Shown piece after piece: positions 17,262 to 26,477 of a stretch of 64,000 nt of DNA. Position 1 is the stretch's first letter. Each line of letters starts with the position of its first letter. This DNA comes from Ancylobacter sp. SL191 (GTDB lineage: Bacteria; Pseudomonadota; Alphaproteobacteria; Rhizobiales; Xanthobacteraceae). The stretch lies in assembly GCF_026625645.1 (NCBI RefSeq), contig NZ_CP113056.1, forward strand, positions 3,695,001 through 3,759,000. Direction: 5' to 3'. The translations under genes were made by a program, and so were the position numbers. Under the pieces are notes generated by a model. That model was not told the DNA's origin. It did no database searches and saw only the letters and a program-made list of their open reading frames with translations.

Positions 17262-18740
17262 CTACTCCGGCAACGGGCCCGGTCCCTCGCCGGAGCGCAG
17301 CGGCCGCTCCTCCATCGCCAGCATGGCGATGAGCGACAGGATGAGTGCGCCCGCCCCGGCGACAAACACCCAGCGGAAAGCATGCGCCAGCGGAACGGGG
17401 TCCGTGCCGGCAACCAGCATCTGCTCCATGAGGCGTCCACCTTCCACGCCGGAGGCGCCGACCACGATGGCGCCGAAGCCGGCCGTAAGCACGGCACCGC
17501 CAAGCGAGCGGAAGAAGTTCACCATCCCGGTCACCACGCCGATCTGCGGCATGGGCACAGCGTTCTGCACCGCAACCGTCGAGACAGGGAGCACGGTGCC
17601 GAGCCCGATCCCGGTCAGGGCGAGACAGGCGGCGAACAGCCAGATGGGCAGGCCCCGAGGCTCCAGCGCCAGCAGCGCCAAAGAGAGGATCGCCGCTACC
17701 AGCCCGAGCAGCGAAATGCGCTTATAGTGCCGCACCCGACCCATCATCCGCCCGGCCCCGGTCGCGCCCACCACCACGCCGGACATCAGCGGAATGAGCG
17801 CGACACCGGATTCGCTCGCGGTGAGGCGCAGCACGCCTTCGAGATAGAGCGGCAGCACGATCGACAGGCCGACCAGCGTGCCCATGGCGAAGGCGGCGGC
17901 AGGTACGCCCGCGCGCACGACCTTGTTGCCCATGATGCTCACCGGCAGAAGCGGCTCGCTCGCGGTGGCGACCCGCGCGAAGAAGGCGAGCCAGAGCACG
18001 ACCGAGGCGGCCATGAGCCCGAGTATCGGGAGCGACAGCCAGGGATAGCGCGCGCCGCCCCAGCTGAGCGCCAGCAGCAGGGCCACGGTAGCAACGCACA
18101 TCAGCAGCGCGCCGAGAAGATCCAGCCGGTGGGGATGGTGATGGGCCGGCAGCCGGCGCAGCGCCCGGTCGCTCATGGCCGCAGCGACGAGACCGATCGG
18201 CAGGTTGATCCAGAAGATCAGCGACCAGTGCAGATGTTCAGCGAAAAAGCCGCCGAGGACCGGCCCGGCGATGCTCGAGGTGATGAACACGGCGGCGAAA
18301 TAGCCCTGATAGCGGCCGCGCTCGCGCGGCGCGATCATCAGCCCGACTATGGTCTGCGCCAGCGCGATGAGCCCGCCACCGCCGAGCCCCTGCACCGCCC
18401 GCGCCGCGATCAGCCAGAGCATGCTGGGCGCGAGGGCGCAGGCGACCGAGCCGATGAGAAACAGCGCGATGGCGATGCGCAGGACAGGACGCGGGCCATG
18501 GATATCCGCGAGCTTGCCGACCAGCGGCGTCACCGCCGTCCCGGTGAGCAGATAAGCAGTCACGATCCAGGAAAGATTCTCCAGATCGCCGAAATGCGCT
18601 CCCATGGTCGGCAGCGCCGTTGCGATGATGGTCTGATCCAGCGCGCTGAGGAACATCGCCAGCATGACGCCGATGATGATGGTCCTGATATCGGCATGGT
18701 CCAGCGGGGCCGCTTGAGCGTCTGGCGAACGGGCATCCAT
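17262..18740 (-). CDS. MFS transporter, DHA2 (EmrB/QacA-like) family
   Basis: 492 residues, about 14 membrane segments. Family motifs: MLAMFLSALDQTIIATALPTMG in TM1, WIVTAYLLTGTAVTPLVGKLAD with the D of motif D1, and GPVLGGFFAEHLHWSLIFWINLP (motif C). A proton-driven multidrug exporter. No membrane-fusion partner is adjacent, so it probably works alone. ATG at 18740 has a weak GAGAG site. It is convergent with topA and divergent from rnr across 180 bp. Confidence 0.9.
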   Translation of the reverse strand: MDARSPDAQAAPLDHADIRTIIIGVMLAMFLSALDQTIIATALPTMGAHFGDLENLSWIVTAYLLTGTAVTPLVGKLADIHGPRPVLRIAIALFLIGSVACALAPSMLWLIAARAVQGLGGGGLIALAQTIVGLMIAPRERGRYQGYFAAVFITSSIAGPVLGGFFAEHLHWSLIFWINLPIGLVAAAMSDRALRRLPAHHHPHRLDLLGALLMCVATVALLLALSWGGARYPWLSLPILGLMAASVVLWLAFFARVATASEPLLPVSIMGNKVVRAGVPAAAFAMGTLVGLSIVLPLYLEGVLRLTASESGVALIPLMSGVVVGATGAGRMMGRVRHYKRISLLGLVAAILSLALLALEPRGLPIWLFAACLALTGIGLGTVLPVSTVAVQNAVPMPQIGVVTGMVNFFRSLGGAVLTAGFGAIVVGASGVEGGRLMEQMLVAGTDPVPLAHAFRWVFVAGAGALILSLIAMLAMEERPLRSGEGPGPLPE

Positions 18741-18919
18741 GTCACGTCTCTCAAAATGCGTGCCCTGCCCCCGGGCCGCGGGACAATTGTCGCGCGAGAC
18801 AGTAAAGGCAAGAGGCCCGACGAACGAAAAGACGAACGAACTCCGCCCAGCCCGGATCGTATGTCGACGCGCGGACATGATGCCGCTAGCGTCGGGCACC
18901 AGCCAGGAACCTGTGAATC

Positions 18920-21241
18920 GTGCGAAAGCCCTCTCGACCGAAGCCCCGCAAAGCCCCGGCACCGCGCCAGCCGAAGGGCTTGCCGACGCGCGAGGAACTT
19001 ATCGCCTTCATCGCGACCCATGGTGGTGATGTTGGCAAGCGGGAGATTTCCCGGACCTTCGGCCTCGATGGCGGCGACCGGATCGTGCTCAAGGCGATGC
19101 TGCGCGAACTGGCCGATGAAGGGCTGATCGGGCGCAAACGCGGCAAGCTCCATCTGCCGGGCGCGCTTCCCGCCGTCGTCATGTCCGAGGTGATCGAGCG
19201 CGACGAGGATGGCGAGCTGATCGCTGTTCCCATCGATTGGGACACCGAGGAACAGGGAGAGGCGCCGCGCATTCTGGTGCAGCTCGCCCGGCGCGGGCGA
19301 CTTGCCGGTCCCGCGCCGACGGTCGGCGACCGGGTGCTGCTGAAGACCGAGGAGATTCCCGAGGCGGATGGCAGCGTCCGCCATAGCGGCCATGTGCTCA
19401 AAGTGCTGGAGAAGTCTCGCACGCTGGTGCTCGGCCTCTACCGCCGGGATGCGCAGGGCAGCGGCCGGCTGATCCCCATCGACAAGCGCAATATGGGCCG
19501 GGAACTCGCCATCCCGCCGGATTTCGCCAATGGCGCCGAGGAAGGCGATCTGGTCTCGGTCGAGATCGTCCGCCACCACGCCTATGGACTGCCCACGGCA
19601 AAGGTGAAAGAGCGGCTCGGCTCGATCGCCACGGAGAAGGCGATCAGCCTCATCGCCATCCACGCCCATGGCATTCCCAGCGTGTTCCGTCGCAACACCT
19701 TGACTGAGGCTGAGGCGGCGCGGCCCGCGAGCCTCGCCGGGCGCGAGGACTGGCGCGACCTGCCCTTGCTCACCATCGACCCGCCGGACGCCAAGGACCA
19801 CGACGACGCTGTTCATGCGACGCCGGACACCGATCCGGCGAATGCCGGCGGCTTCATCCTCACGGTCGCCATCGCCGATGTCGCCGCCTATGTGCAGCCG
19901 GGCTCGGCGCTAGACCGCGAGGCGCTGGTGCGTGGCAACTCGGTCTATTTCCCGGACCGCGTGGTGCCGATGCTGCCGGAGCGGATCTCGAACGACCTGT
20001 GCTCGCTGCGCCCGCTGGAGGACCGCCCCGCCCTCGCCGTGCGAATGGTCATCGGGCCGAATGGCCGCAAGAAGTCGCACAGCTTCCACCGCATCATGAT
20101 GCGCTCAGCCGCCAAGCTCGCCTATGCGCAGGCGCAGGCGGCGATTGACGGCCGGCCGGATGAGGTGACGCAACCGCTACTCGACGGCGTGCTGCGCCTG
20201 CTCTGGGACGGCTATGCGCTGGTGAAGAAGGCGCGCGATGCCCGCTCCCCGCTCGACCTCGATCTGCCCGAGCGCAAGATCCTGCTGAAGCCGGACGGCA
20301 CGGTGGACCGCGTGATCGTCCCCGAGCGGCTCGATGCCCATAAGCTGATCGAGGAGTTCATGATCCTCGCCAATGTCGCGGCGGCCGAGACGCTGGAAGA
20401 GAAGCGCATTCCGCTCATCTACCGCGTCCATGACCAGCCTTCGCTGGAGAAGATGTCGAGCCTGCGCGAGTTCCTGCAGACGCTCGACATCAAGATGCCG
20501 AAGAGCGAGACGGTCCGGCCGGCTCAGTTCAACGAGATCCTGGCGCGGTTCACCGACACGGAATATGCCCCGCTGGTCAATCAGGTGATCCTGCGCAGCC
20601 AGGCTCAGGCGGAATATGCGCAGGAGAATTACGGGCATTTCGGCCTGCATCTGCGCCGCTACGCCCATTTCACCTCGCCGATCCGCCGTTATGCCGACCT
20701 GATCGTCCATCGCGGGCTGATCCGCGCCCTCGGCTTCGGCCGCGACGGACTGCCGGAGAGCACGACGCCGGAGGAGCTGGCGGAAATCGCCGCCCGTATC
20801 TCCGCCAGCGAGCGGCGGGCCATGGCGGCGGAGCGCGAGACTATTGATCGGTTGATCGCTCATCACATGGCCGAGCAGATCGGCGCGACCTTCAAGGGGC
20901 GCATCTCCGGCGTCACCAAGGCCGGTCTGTTCGTCGCCCTGGACGACACAGGGGCGGATGGCTTCATCCCAGCCGTCACGCTCGGCCATGACTATTACCG
21001 CTATGACGAGGCTCGCCACGCGCTGATCGGCGACCAGACCGGCGAGATGCACCGGCTCGGCGACCGCGTCGAAGTGAAGCTGGTCGAGGCGGCGCCGGTG
21101 GCTGGCGCGCTGCGATTCGAGCTCCTATCTGAAGGCAGTCGCGTCAGCGGTGCGGCACGCGGCCCGCGCGGGCCGCGCGGTCGCTTCCGCCGGCCCGATG
21201 AACGCCCTGCCCGCCCGCCGCGCGGCGGCAAGCGCCGCTAG
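18920..21241 (+). CDS. rnr: Ribonuclease R
   Basis: 773 residues, a processive 3'-5' exoribonuclease acting on structured RNA, including rRNA and mRNA decay. In order: a winged-helix N-terminal domain (REISRTFGLDGGDRIVLKAMLREL), cold-shock-like OB folds, the RNB core with the catalytic aspartates in IDPPDAKDHDDAVHA, the Arg-Tyr motif FTSPIRRYADLIVHR, and an S1 domain (GRISGVTKAGLFVALDDTGADGF). The C-terminal Arg-rich tail is usual for RNase R. Start is GTG 18920. Confidence 0.96.
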   Translation: MRKPSRPKPRKAPAPRQPKGLPTREELIAFIATHGGDVGKREISRTFGLDGGDRIVLKAMLRELADEGLIGRKRGKLHLPGALPAVVMSEVIERDEDGELIAVPIDWDTEEQGEAPRILVQLARRGRLAGPAPTVGDRVLLKTEEIPEADGSVRHSGHVLKVLEKSRTLVLGLYRRDAQGSGRLIPIDKRNMGRELAIPPDFANGAEEGDLVSVEIVRHHAYGLPTAKVKERLGSIATEKAISLIAIHAHGIPSVFRRNTLTEAEAARPASLAGREDWRDLPLLTIDPPDAKDHDDAVHATPDTDPANAGGFILTVAIADVAAYVQPGSALDREALVRGNSVYFPDRVVPMLPERISNDLCSLRPLEDRPALAVRMVIGPNGRKKSHSFHRIMMRSAAKLAYAQAQAAIDGRPDEVTQPLLDGVLRLLWDGYALVKKARDARSPLDLDLPERKILLKPDGTVDRVIVPERLDAHKLIEEFMILANVAAAETLEEKRIPLIYRVHDQPSLEKMSSLREFLQTLDIKMPKSETVRPAQFNEILARFTDTEYAPLVNQVILRSQAQAEYAQENYGHFGLHLRRYAHFTSPIRRYADLIVHRGLIRALGFGRDGLPESTTPEELAEIAARISASERRAMAAERETIDRLIAHHMAEQIGATFKGRISGVTKAGLFVALDDTGADGFIPAVTLGHDYYRYDEARHALIGDQTGEMHRLGDRVEVKLVEAAPVAGALRFELLSEGSRVSGAARGPRGPRGRFRRPDERPARPPRGGKRR

Positions 21242-21256
21242 CGCCGGAGTGCCACC

Positions 21257-21706
21257 ATGACGATGACGTCCTCGCATCCCACCCCTCCGCGCTCCGTCGG
21301 CACCGGAATTGCGAACGGTTTGCGGATGCGTTGCCCGGCCTGCGGCGAGGGCAAGCTGTTTGCCTCCTATCTGAAGGTCAACGAGCACTGCCCGAGCTGC
21401 GGCGAGGAGCTGTGGCACCACCGCGCCGACGACGCCCCGCCCTACATGGTCATCACCATTGTCGGCCACATCGTCGTGCCGCTGCTGCTGGCGGTGGAGA
21501 TGGCGCTGCACCCGGATCTGTGGATCCATCTCATCATCTGGCTGCCGATGACGCTCATCCTGTCGCTTGTGCTGCTGCCGCCGGTAAAGGGCGCGCTGAT
21601 CGGCTATCAATGGGCGATCCGCATGCATGGCTTTGATCGCGGCGACAGCGAGTATGATCCCGTGCCGCCCAGCCAGCGCTCCGGCGCCGTCCTGCTGAAG
21701 CCCTGA
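21257..21706 (+). CDS. DUF983 family membrane protein with zinc ribbon
   Basis: 149 residues. A zinc ribbon with two CxxC pairs (RCPACGEGKLF and HCPSCGEEL) is followed by two membrane segments (YMVITIVGHIVVPLLLAVEM and LIIWLPMTLILSLVLLPPV). Typical of DUF983; function unknown. It starts 15 bp after rnr, ahead of the Nudix gene, and the three are probably one transcript in this conserved order. Confidence 0.92.
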   Translation: MTMTSSHPTPPRSVGTGIANGLRMRCPACGEGKLFASYLKVNEHCPSCGEELWHHRADDAPPYMVITIVGHIVVPLLLAVEMALHPDLWIHLIIWLPMTLILSLVLLPPVKGALIGYQWAIRMHGFDRGDSEYDPVPPSQRSGAVLLKP

Positions 21707-21714
21707 GCCCGACC

Positions 21715-22455
21715 ATGAGCCTCCACGATGTTTCCGAGCGCTTCGAGCTGAAGCGCCCCACCCCGCCGCATGCCGCCATTCGTCCCGTGGACGCCGCGGC
21801 ACTGATCCTGGTCGACCGTTCCGCCCGCACGCCCCGCCTGCTGCTCGGTCGGCGAAACCCATCCTTGCGCTTCATGCCCGGCAAGTTCGTGTTTCCCGGC
21901 GGGCGGCTCGACCCGCAGGACCGCCAGATGTCGGTCTTCGGCATGCTCGACGAAGTGAGCGAGCGCCGCCTGATGGAGCGGGTGACGCGGCCGAGTCCGG
22001 GCCGGGCGCGGGCGCTGGCACTTTGCGCCATCCGCGAGCTGTGTGAGGAAACCGGACTGCTCCTCGGCATAGATGAGGCCGGGGCGCCAGAGAGGGCACC
22101 GGCGGGATGGGAGGCCTTCACCGAGGCCGCGATTTACCCGAACCTTGAGGAACTGACCTTCGTCGCGCGCGCCGTGACCCCGCCCGGCCTGCCCCGCCGC
22201 TTCGACACCCGCTTCTTCATGGCGGATGCCAGCAATATCGCGCACCGCCTGGAGGGCGTGGTCGGGGACGCCTGCGAGCTGGTGGAGACGGCCTGGCTGA
22301 CCATCGCCCAGGCGAAGAAGGCGGAGGTGCCGCAGATCACCCGCGCCATCATTGAGGAGATCGAGGCCCGGCTCGGCTCCGGCAACAAGCCCTGGCTTCC
22401 CGTTCCCTATTACTTCGCCCGTGGCGGGCGGATGTACCGCGACACGATCGCCTGA
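21715..22455 (+). CDS. Nudix hydrolase with a split Nudix box
   Basis: 246 residues. The Nudix helix RELCEETGLLLG is clear, and FVFPGGRLDPQD supplies the front glycines, but about 35 residues separate them; a standard Nudix box has only about a dozen. This layout matches NUDT19/CoA diphosphatase-like or related acyl-CoA-type hydrolases (inference). Likely cleaves a nucleoside diphosphate-linked compound. Starts 8 bp after DUF983. Confidence 0.9.
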   Translation: MSLHDVSERFELKRPTPPHAAIRPVDAAALILVDRSARTPRLLLGRRNPSLRFMPGKFVFPGGRLDPQDRQMSVFGMLDEVSERRLMERVTRPSPGRARALALCAIRELCEETGLLLGIDEAGAPERAPAGWEAFTEAAIYPNLEELTFVARAVTPPGLPRRFDTRFFMADASNIAHRLEGVVGDACELVETAWLTIAQAKKAEVPQITRAIIEEIEARLGSGNKPWLPVPYYFARGGRMYRDTIA

Positions 22456-22507
22456 GCGCCTGAGCGCCTTCCGCGACTCACAATCGGCCTGCATGAGCAC
22501 ATCGCCA

Positions 22508-22523
22508 AAAGTCATTCGACTTT
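22508..22523. terminator. Weak hairpin after the Nudix gene
   Basis: AAAGTC-ATTC-GACTTT is a 6-bp perfect stem with a T-rich right arm, about 50 bp beyond the Nudix stop. It may end the rnr-DUF983-Nudix transcript; weak evidence. Confidence 0.35.
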
Positions 22524-22583
22524 CGTGAGCCATGGGGTAGAGCCCTCGGCGGAGGCGTTTGCCTCGCAGCTCAGGTGCCGTCC

Positions 22584-23738
22584 ATGCATGCCCCCGCCGC
22601 CCCCGCGGTCAATATCGCCTCCATCGCCGCCGCCATTGGTGCCATTTCCGCGGTCGGCTTCGGCCTTGCTCTGTCGATCCCGCTGCTCGCGCTTGAACTG
22701 GATTCGCGCGGCATCTCCAGCGCCTGGATCGGCATGAACACGGCGGTAGGCGGGCTGGCCACACTGGCGATCGCACCGGTCATCACCAAGCTGGTCGGAC
22801 GCCTCGGCGCCGGGCCACTGCTTATGGGGGCGATCCTCGTCGCCGCCATCTCGCTCCTCGGCTTCAAGGTCACCAGCTCGTTCCTGCTGTGGTTTCCACT
22901 ACGCTTCATGTTCGGCGCGGCGCTCTCCGTGCTGTTCATCATCAGCGAGTTCTGGATCAACGCGGCGGCGCCGCCCGGCAAGCGCGGGCTGGTCATCGGC
23001 ATTTACGGCACCGTGCTCTCCTGCGGCTTTGCCGGAGGGCCCGCCATCCTCACGCTGGTCGGCACCACCGGCTGGCCGCCTTATCTCGCCGGCGCCGCCA
23101 TGTTTGGGCTCGCCGCCATTCCGGTGCTGATCGGGGCGTCGAGCGCGCCGGTGGTGGAGAAGGAGAGCGCGGGCGGCCTGTTCAGCCTGATGCTGATCGC
23201 CCCGGCGGCGACACTCGCGGCCTTCATCTTCGGTGCGGTCGAGACCGGCCTCATCAACTTCCTGCCGCTCTACGGTCTGCGGCGCGGGCTCGATGACGGC
23301 CAGGCGGCGCTGCTGCTCACCATCGCCGAGCTCGGCAACGTGTTCCTGCAACTCCCCCTCGGCCTGCTGAGCGACCGGGTCGACCGGCGCAAGCTGCTGC
23401 TGGTTTGCAGCACCCTCGGATTCGGTGGCGCCGTGCTCATCCCCTCCCTCGCGGCTGATAGCTGGGCGATGTGGGCGACCGTCTTCCTGACGACGGGAAT
23501 CGTGTGCGGCCTCTACACGGTCGGCCTCGCGCTGCTCGGTGCGCGATTCGATGGGGCGCGGCTCGCCACCGCCAACGCCGCCTTCGTGATGCTCTACTCG
23601 CTCGGCCTGACCTTCGGGCCGACCGCGGTCGGGGCGGGCATGCAGGCCGTGGATCCACACGGCTTTGCGTGGAGCCTTGCGGGCTTTCTCATCTTCTACT
23701 CGGTGGTGGTCGCCGGTCAGATTTGGCGCGACCGCTGA
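22584..23738 (+). CDS. MFS transporter (YcaD/sugar-type)
   Basis: 384 residues with about 12 membrane segments. Starts with a Ala-rich lead then FGLALSIPLLALELDSRGIS. A loop 8-9 copy of the MFS motif is clear: LGLLSDRVDRRKLLL. Substrate unknown. An ATG at 22584 is chosen, 8 bases after AGG; a GTG nine bases earlier is too close to that site. Commonly found between the Nudix gene and rpmG in Rhizobiales. Confidence 0.85.
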   Translation: MHAPAAPAVNIASIAAAIGAISAVGFGLALSIPLLALELDSRGISSAWIGMNTAVGGLATLAIAPVITKLVGRLGAGPLLMGAILVAAISLLGFKVTSSFLLWFPLRFMFGAALSVLFIISEFWINAAAPPGKRGLVIGIYGTVLSCGFAGGPAILTLVGTTGWPPYLAGAAMFGLAAIPVLIGASSAPVVEKESAGGLFSLMLIAPAATLAAFIFGAVETGLINFLPLYGLRRGLDDGQAALLLTIAELGNVFLQLPLGLLSDRVDRRKLLLVCSTLGFGGAVLIPSLAADSWAMWATVFLTTGIVCGLYTVGLALLGARFDGARLATANAAFVMLYSLGLTFGPTAVGAGMQAVDPHGFAWSLAGFLIFYSVVVAGQIWRDR

Positions 23739-23748
23739 GCTAGCTTTC

Positions 23749-23777
23749 TTGACATTCCGGGACTGATCCGCGATACG
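23749..23777 (+). promoter_or_regulatory. Likely rpmG promoter
   Basis: TTGACA at 23749-23754, a 17-bp spacer, then GATACG at 23772-23777. It begins 10 bp after the MFS stop and lies 80 bp before rpmG. Confidence 0.5.
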
Positions 23778-23858
23778 GACGCCCAACGAGCGGCTTCGCT
23801 GCCGCGCGAACCCGATTTTTTAGACGTGGCCGAGGCCACGCCCCAGGAGACCCGGTCA

Positions 23859-24026
23859 ATGGCCAAGGCAACGACCATCAAGATCAAGCTCGTGTCGAGC
23901 GCCGACACCGGCTTCTTCTACGTCACCAAGAAGAACTCGCGCACCATGACCGACAAGCTGGTCGTCAAGAAGTACGACCCGGTCGTGCGTAAGCACGTCG
24001 AGTTCCGCGAAGGCAAGATCAAGTGA
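23859..24026 (+). CDS. rpmG: Large ribosomal subunit protein bL33
   Basis: 55 residues, [37 protein letters not shown]: a standard bL33. It has no cysteines, so it is the zinc-independent form. Start 23859 is preferred over codons upstream in the same frame. It ends 33 bp before a strong terminator and is convergent with divK. Confidence 0.97.
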   Translation: MAKATTIKIKLVSSADTGFFYVTKKNSRTMTDKLVVKKYDPVVRKHVEFREGKIK

Positions 24027-24059
24027 TACATGGCCTTCGGGCCATCGCTTGAAACGAAC

Positions 24060-24083
24060 AAGGCGCCGCAAGGCGCCTTTTTT
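24060..24083 (+). terminator. Rho-independent terminator of rpmG
   Basis: AAGGCGCC (24060-24067), loop GCAA (a GNRA tetraloop), GGCGCCTT (24072-24079), then a run of six T. The best intrinsic terminator in this half of the window. Confidence 0.9.
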
Positions 24084-24302
24084 GTTGATCGGATCGCTGT
24101 TCAGTCGAGGAGACGGCCGGCGGTGGCGAAACGGAGAGGCCTTCCAAGACGCCGCCCGCCGGCCTGACCCCACGGACCCAGGAGATGCGGCGGACCCGAG
24201 CACTCCGCAGGGTATGGCGTTCAGGGTTGCAAGGCTATCCGATCAGCGTGAGAACGCAACAGGTACATCGATCCTTCGCGGACGATTGGAACGCGTCGTC
24301 GA

Positions 24303-24674
24303 TCAGGCCTCGGGTAGAAAGTGGCGCACCGTCTCAAGGAACTTGCTGACCGAAATCGGCTTCGACAGATAGGCCTCGCAACCGCCTTCGCGGATGCGTT
24401 CCTCATCGCCCTTCATGGCGAAGGCGGTCACCGCGATCACGGGGATGGCCTTGAGGTCGGGATCTGCCTTCAGCGCCCGCGTGACGTCAATGCCGGACAT
24501 CTCCGGGAGCTGAATATCCATCAGGATCAGATCCGGCCGATGTGAGCGGGCAAGAACCAGCGCTTCGGCGCCATGACGGGTGCCGACCGTGATATAGCCA
24601 TGGGCTTCGAGAAGATCGTTAAAGAGCTTCATATTCAGCTCATTATCTTCCACGATCAGAACGGTCTTGGGCAT
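24303..24674 (-). CDS. divK: Response regulator DivK
   Basis: 123 residues, a single receiver domain with no output domain. Acidic pocket Glu9-Asp10, phospho-acceptor Asp53 ([13 protein letters not shown]), Thr83 and Lys105 (SKPISV) are all present. DivK is the diffusible cell-cycle regulator that binds DivJ, PleC and DivL in alphaproteobacteria. Position beside DUF3572 and dinB supports divK over a generic CheY. In many relatives pleD follows divK; here rpmG is next on the opposite strand, with no gene in the 24084-24302 gap. Confidence 0.9.
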   Translation of the reverse strand: MPKTVLIVEDNELNMKLFNDLLEAHGYITVGTRHGAEALVLARSHRPDLILMDIQLPEMSGIDVTRALKADPDLKAIPVIAVTAFAMKGDEERIREGGCEAYLSKPISVSKFLETVRHFLPEA

Positions 24675-24794
24675 CTGGCTCGGTCCGTGAGTCCTGAACT
24701 TCGTCGTCGACGGTCCGTACGCGGGCCAAAGTCAGCAAGCGCAAGGCCCATCTTCTGATCTGAGCTTACCCGTCCATTCCTTACGGAACCCCAA

Positions 24795-25097
24795 ATGCGG
24801 CTTCGCAATTCCAAGCCTTTATCCAACCAGCAAGCCGCGCGTGAAGTGAGCCTCGGCGCGCTCGGCTTTCTCGCCGCCGACCCGGAGCGGATCGGCCCCT
24901 TTCTGGCCGAGAGCGGACTCTCCCCGGCGGATCTGCGCGGCATTGCCGGCTCCACCGCCTTTCATGTGGCGCTGCTGGACTACCTCATTAACCGGCAGGA
25001 TCTGCTGATCGCCTATGCCGAGGGCGCCAAGATCGACCCCGGGCATGTGGTGGCGGCGCGCGAGATCCTGTTCCACGCCGACCTCCCCGAGGACTGA
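24795..25097 (+). CDS. DUF3572 family protein
   Basis: 100 residues, all helical, no signal or membrane part. Matches the DUF3572 pattern: ALGFLAADPERIGPFLAESGL and AFHVALLDYLINRQDLLIAYA. Function unknown. Conserved between divK and dinB, divergent from divK across about 120 bp, and 12 bp before dinB, so likely co-transcribed with it. Confidence 0.9.
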   Translation: MRLRNSKPLSNQQAAREVSLGALGFLAADPERIGPFLAESGLSPADLRGIAGSTAFHVALLDYLINRQDLLIAYAEGAKIDPGHVVAAREILFHADLPED

Positions 25098-25109
25098 GCG
25101 AGGACCGAC

Positions 25110-26477
25110 ATGGCGGGCATGCCGGGCTTCTGCCGCGACTGCCTGCGGGACGCGCAGGGCGCGCCGCGCTGCCTGCAGTGCGGCAGCCCGCGCGTGGTCC
25201 GCCATGCCGAACTCGACCGTCTCACCATCGCCCATATCGACTGCGATGCCTTCTATGCGGCGGTCGAGAAGCGGGACAACCCTAGCCTGCGCGACGTGCC
25301 CGTCATCATCGGCGGCGGCCGGCGTGGTGTCGTCTCAACCGCCTGCTACCTCGCGCGGGTGAAGGGCGTGCGCTCGGCCATGCCGATGTTCAAGGCGCGG
25401 GCGCTGTGCCCTGAGGCCGTGATCGTGAAGCCGAACATGGCCAAGTACGTCGCCGTCGGCCGGGAGATTCGTGAGCGCATGCTGCGGCTCACACCGCTGG
25501 TCGAGCCGCTCTCCATCGACGAGGCCTTCCTCGACCTGTCCGGCACCGAGCGTCTGCACGGGACGAGCCCGGCGCGCACGCTGGGCCGCTTTGCCCGTGC
25601 CATCGAGGCCGAGATCGGGGTCACCATCTCGGTCGGTCTGGCGCCGAACAAGTTCCTGGCCAAGATCGCCTCCGACCTCGACAAGCCACGCGGCTTCGCG
25701 GTCATCGGAGCGGCGGAGGCGGCGGCTTTCCTCGCCCCGCGCAGTGTCGGCACCATCTGGGGCGTCGGCGCCGCCACGCAGGAGCGCCTCGCGCGCGAGG
25801 GCTACCGGCTGATCGGCGACCTTCAGGCGGCGGACGGGACCGCGCTGGCGCGGCGCTTCGGGGCGGAGGGGCTGCGCCTCTGGCGTCTCGCGCGCGGCAT
25901 TGACGACCGGCGGGTGAATCCCGAGCGGGAGACCAAGAGCGTTTCGACCGAAACGACGTTCGACAGCGACATCAGCGATTTTCGCGCGCTGGAAACGGAG
26001 CTTTACGCGCTGTCGCGCAAGCTTTCGGACCGGCTGAAGGCGGCCGAGCTGTCCGGGCGAACGGTCACGCTCAAGCTGAAGACGTCCGACTTCAAGCTGC
26101 TCACCCGCGCGCGCGCGCTGGAAGACCCCACACGCCTCGCCCATCGCATCTTCGCCCACGCCCGCGAATTGCTGGAGAGGGAGGCAGATGGGCGCCGCTT
26201 CCGGCTGATCGGCGTGGGCGTCTCGGAACTGGCGGATCTTACGCTCGCTGACCCCGGCGATCTGATCGATGTACAGGCGACGAAGAAGGGACTGGCCGAA
26301 TTGGCGACCGATCAGCTACGCGCCAAATTCGGTAAGGGAATCATCGACCGGGGCATCGCGCTCGACGCGGCCCCTCGCACGGCGGCGCCCCAGCCGCACC
26401 GAAACGCCCCAGAGCCGGCGGAGCCAGGGCCGGCTACTTCGCGCAATTCTCCTGCGGCAGCGCCTCATAGGAAGTGA
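25110..26477 (+). CDS. dinB: DNA polymerase IV
   Basis: 455 residues, a Y-family translesion polymerase. An N-terminal zinc-ribbon-like element with two CxxC pairs (CRDC..CLQCG) comes first, as in other alphaproteobacterial DinB. Then the polymerase core: IAHIDCDAFYAAVE (metal), RGVVSTACYLARVKGVRSAMP, and SIDEAFLDLSG (catalytic Asp-Glu). HhH and little-finger domains follow. I see no clean QLxLF-type clamp motif at the end. The last 44 bp overlap the 3' end of the convergent eipB. Confidence 0.94.
   Translation: MAGMPGFCRDCLRDAQGAPRCLQCGSPRVVRHAELDRLTIAHIDCDAFYAAVEKRDNPSLRDVPVIIGGGRRGVVSTACYLARVKGVRSAMPMFKARALCPEAVIVKPNMAKYVAVGREIRERMLRLTPLVEPLSIDEAFLDLSGTERLHGTSPARTLGRFARAIEAEIGVTISVGLAPNKFLAKIASDLDKPRGFAVIGAAEAAAFLAPRSVGTIWGVGAATQERLAREGYRLIGDLQAADGTALARRFGAEGLRLWRLARGIDDRRVNPERETKSVSTETTFDSDISDFRALETELYALSRKLSDRLKAAELSGRTVTLKLKTSDFKLLTRARALEDPTRLAHRIFAHARELLEREADGRRFRLIGVGVSELADLTLADPGDLIDVQATKKGLAELATDQLRAKFGKGIIDRGIALDAAPRTAAPQPHRNAPEPAEPGPATSRNSPAAAPHRK

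Noticed and set aside
14525-17503. A 992-codon open frame on the minus strand opposite topA
   Set aside because: High-GC genes often leave long antisense frames. The topA frame has full family motifs; this one has repeats of His/Gln/Arg and no recognisable domain.
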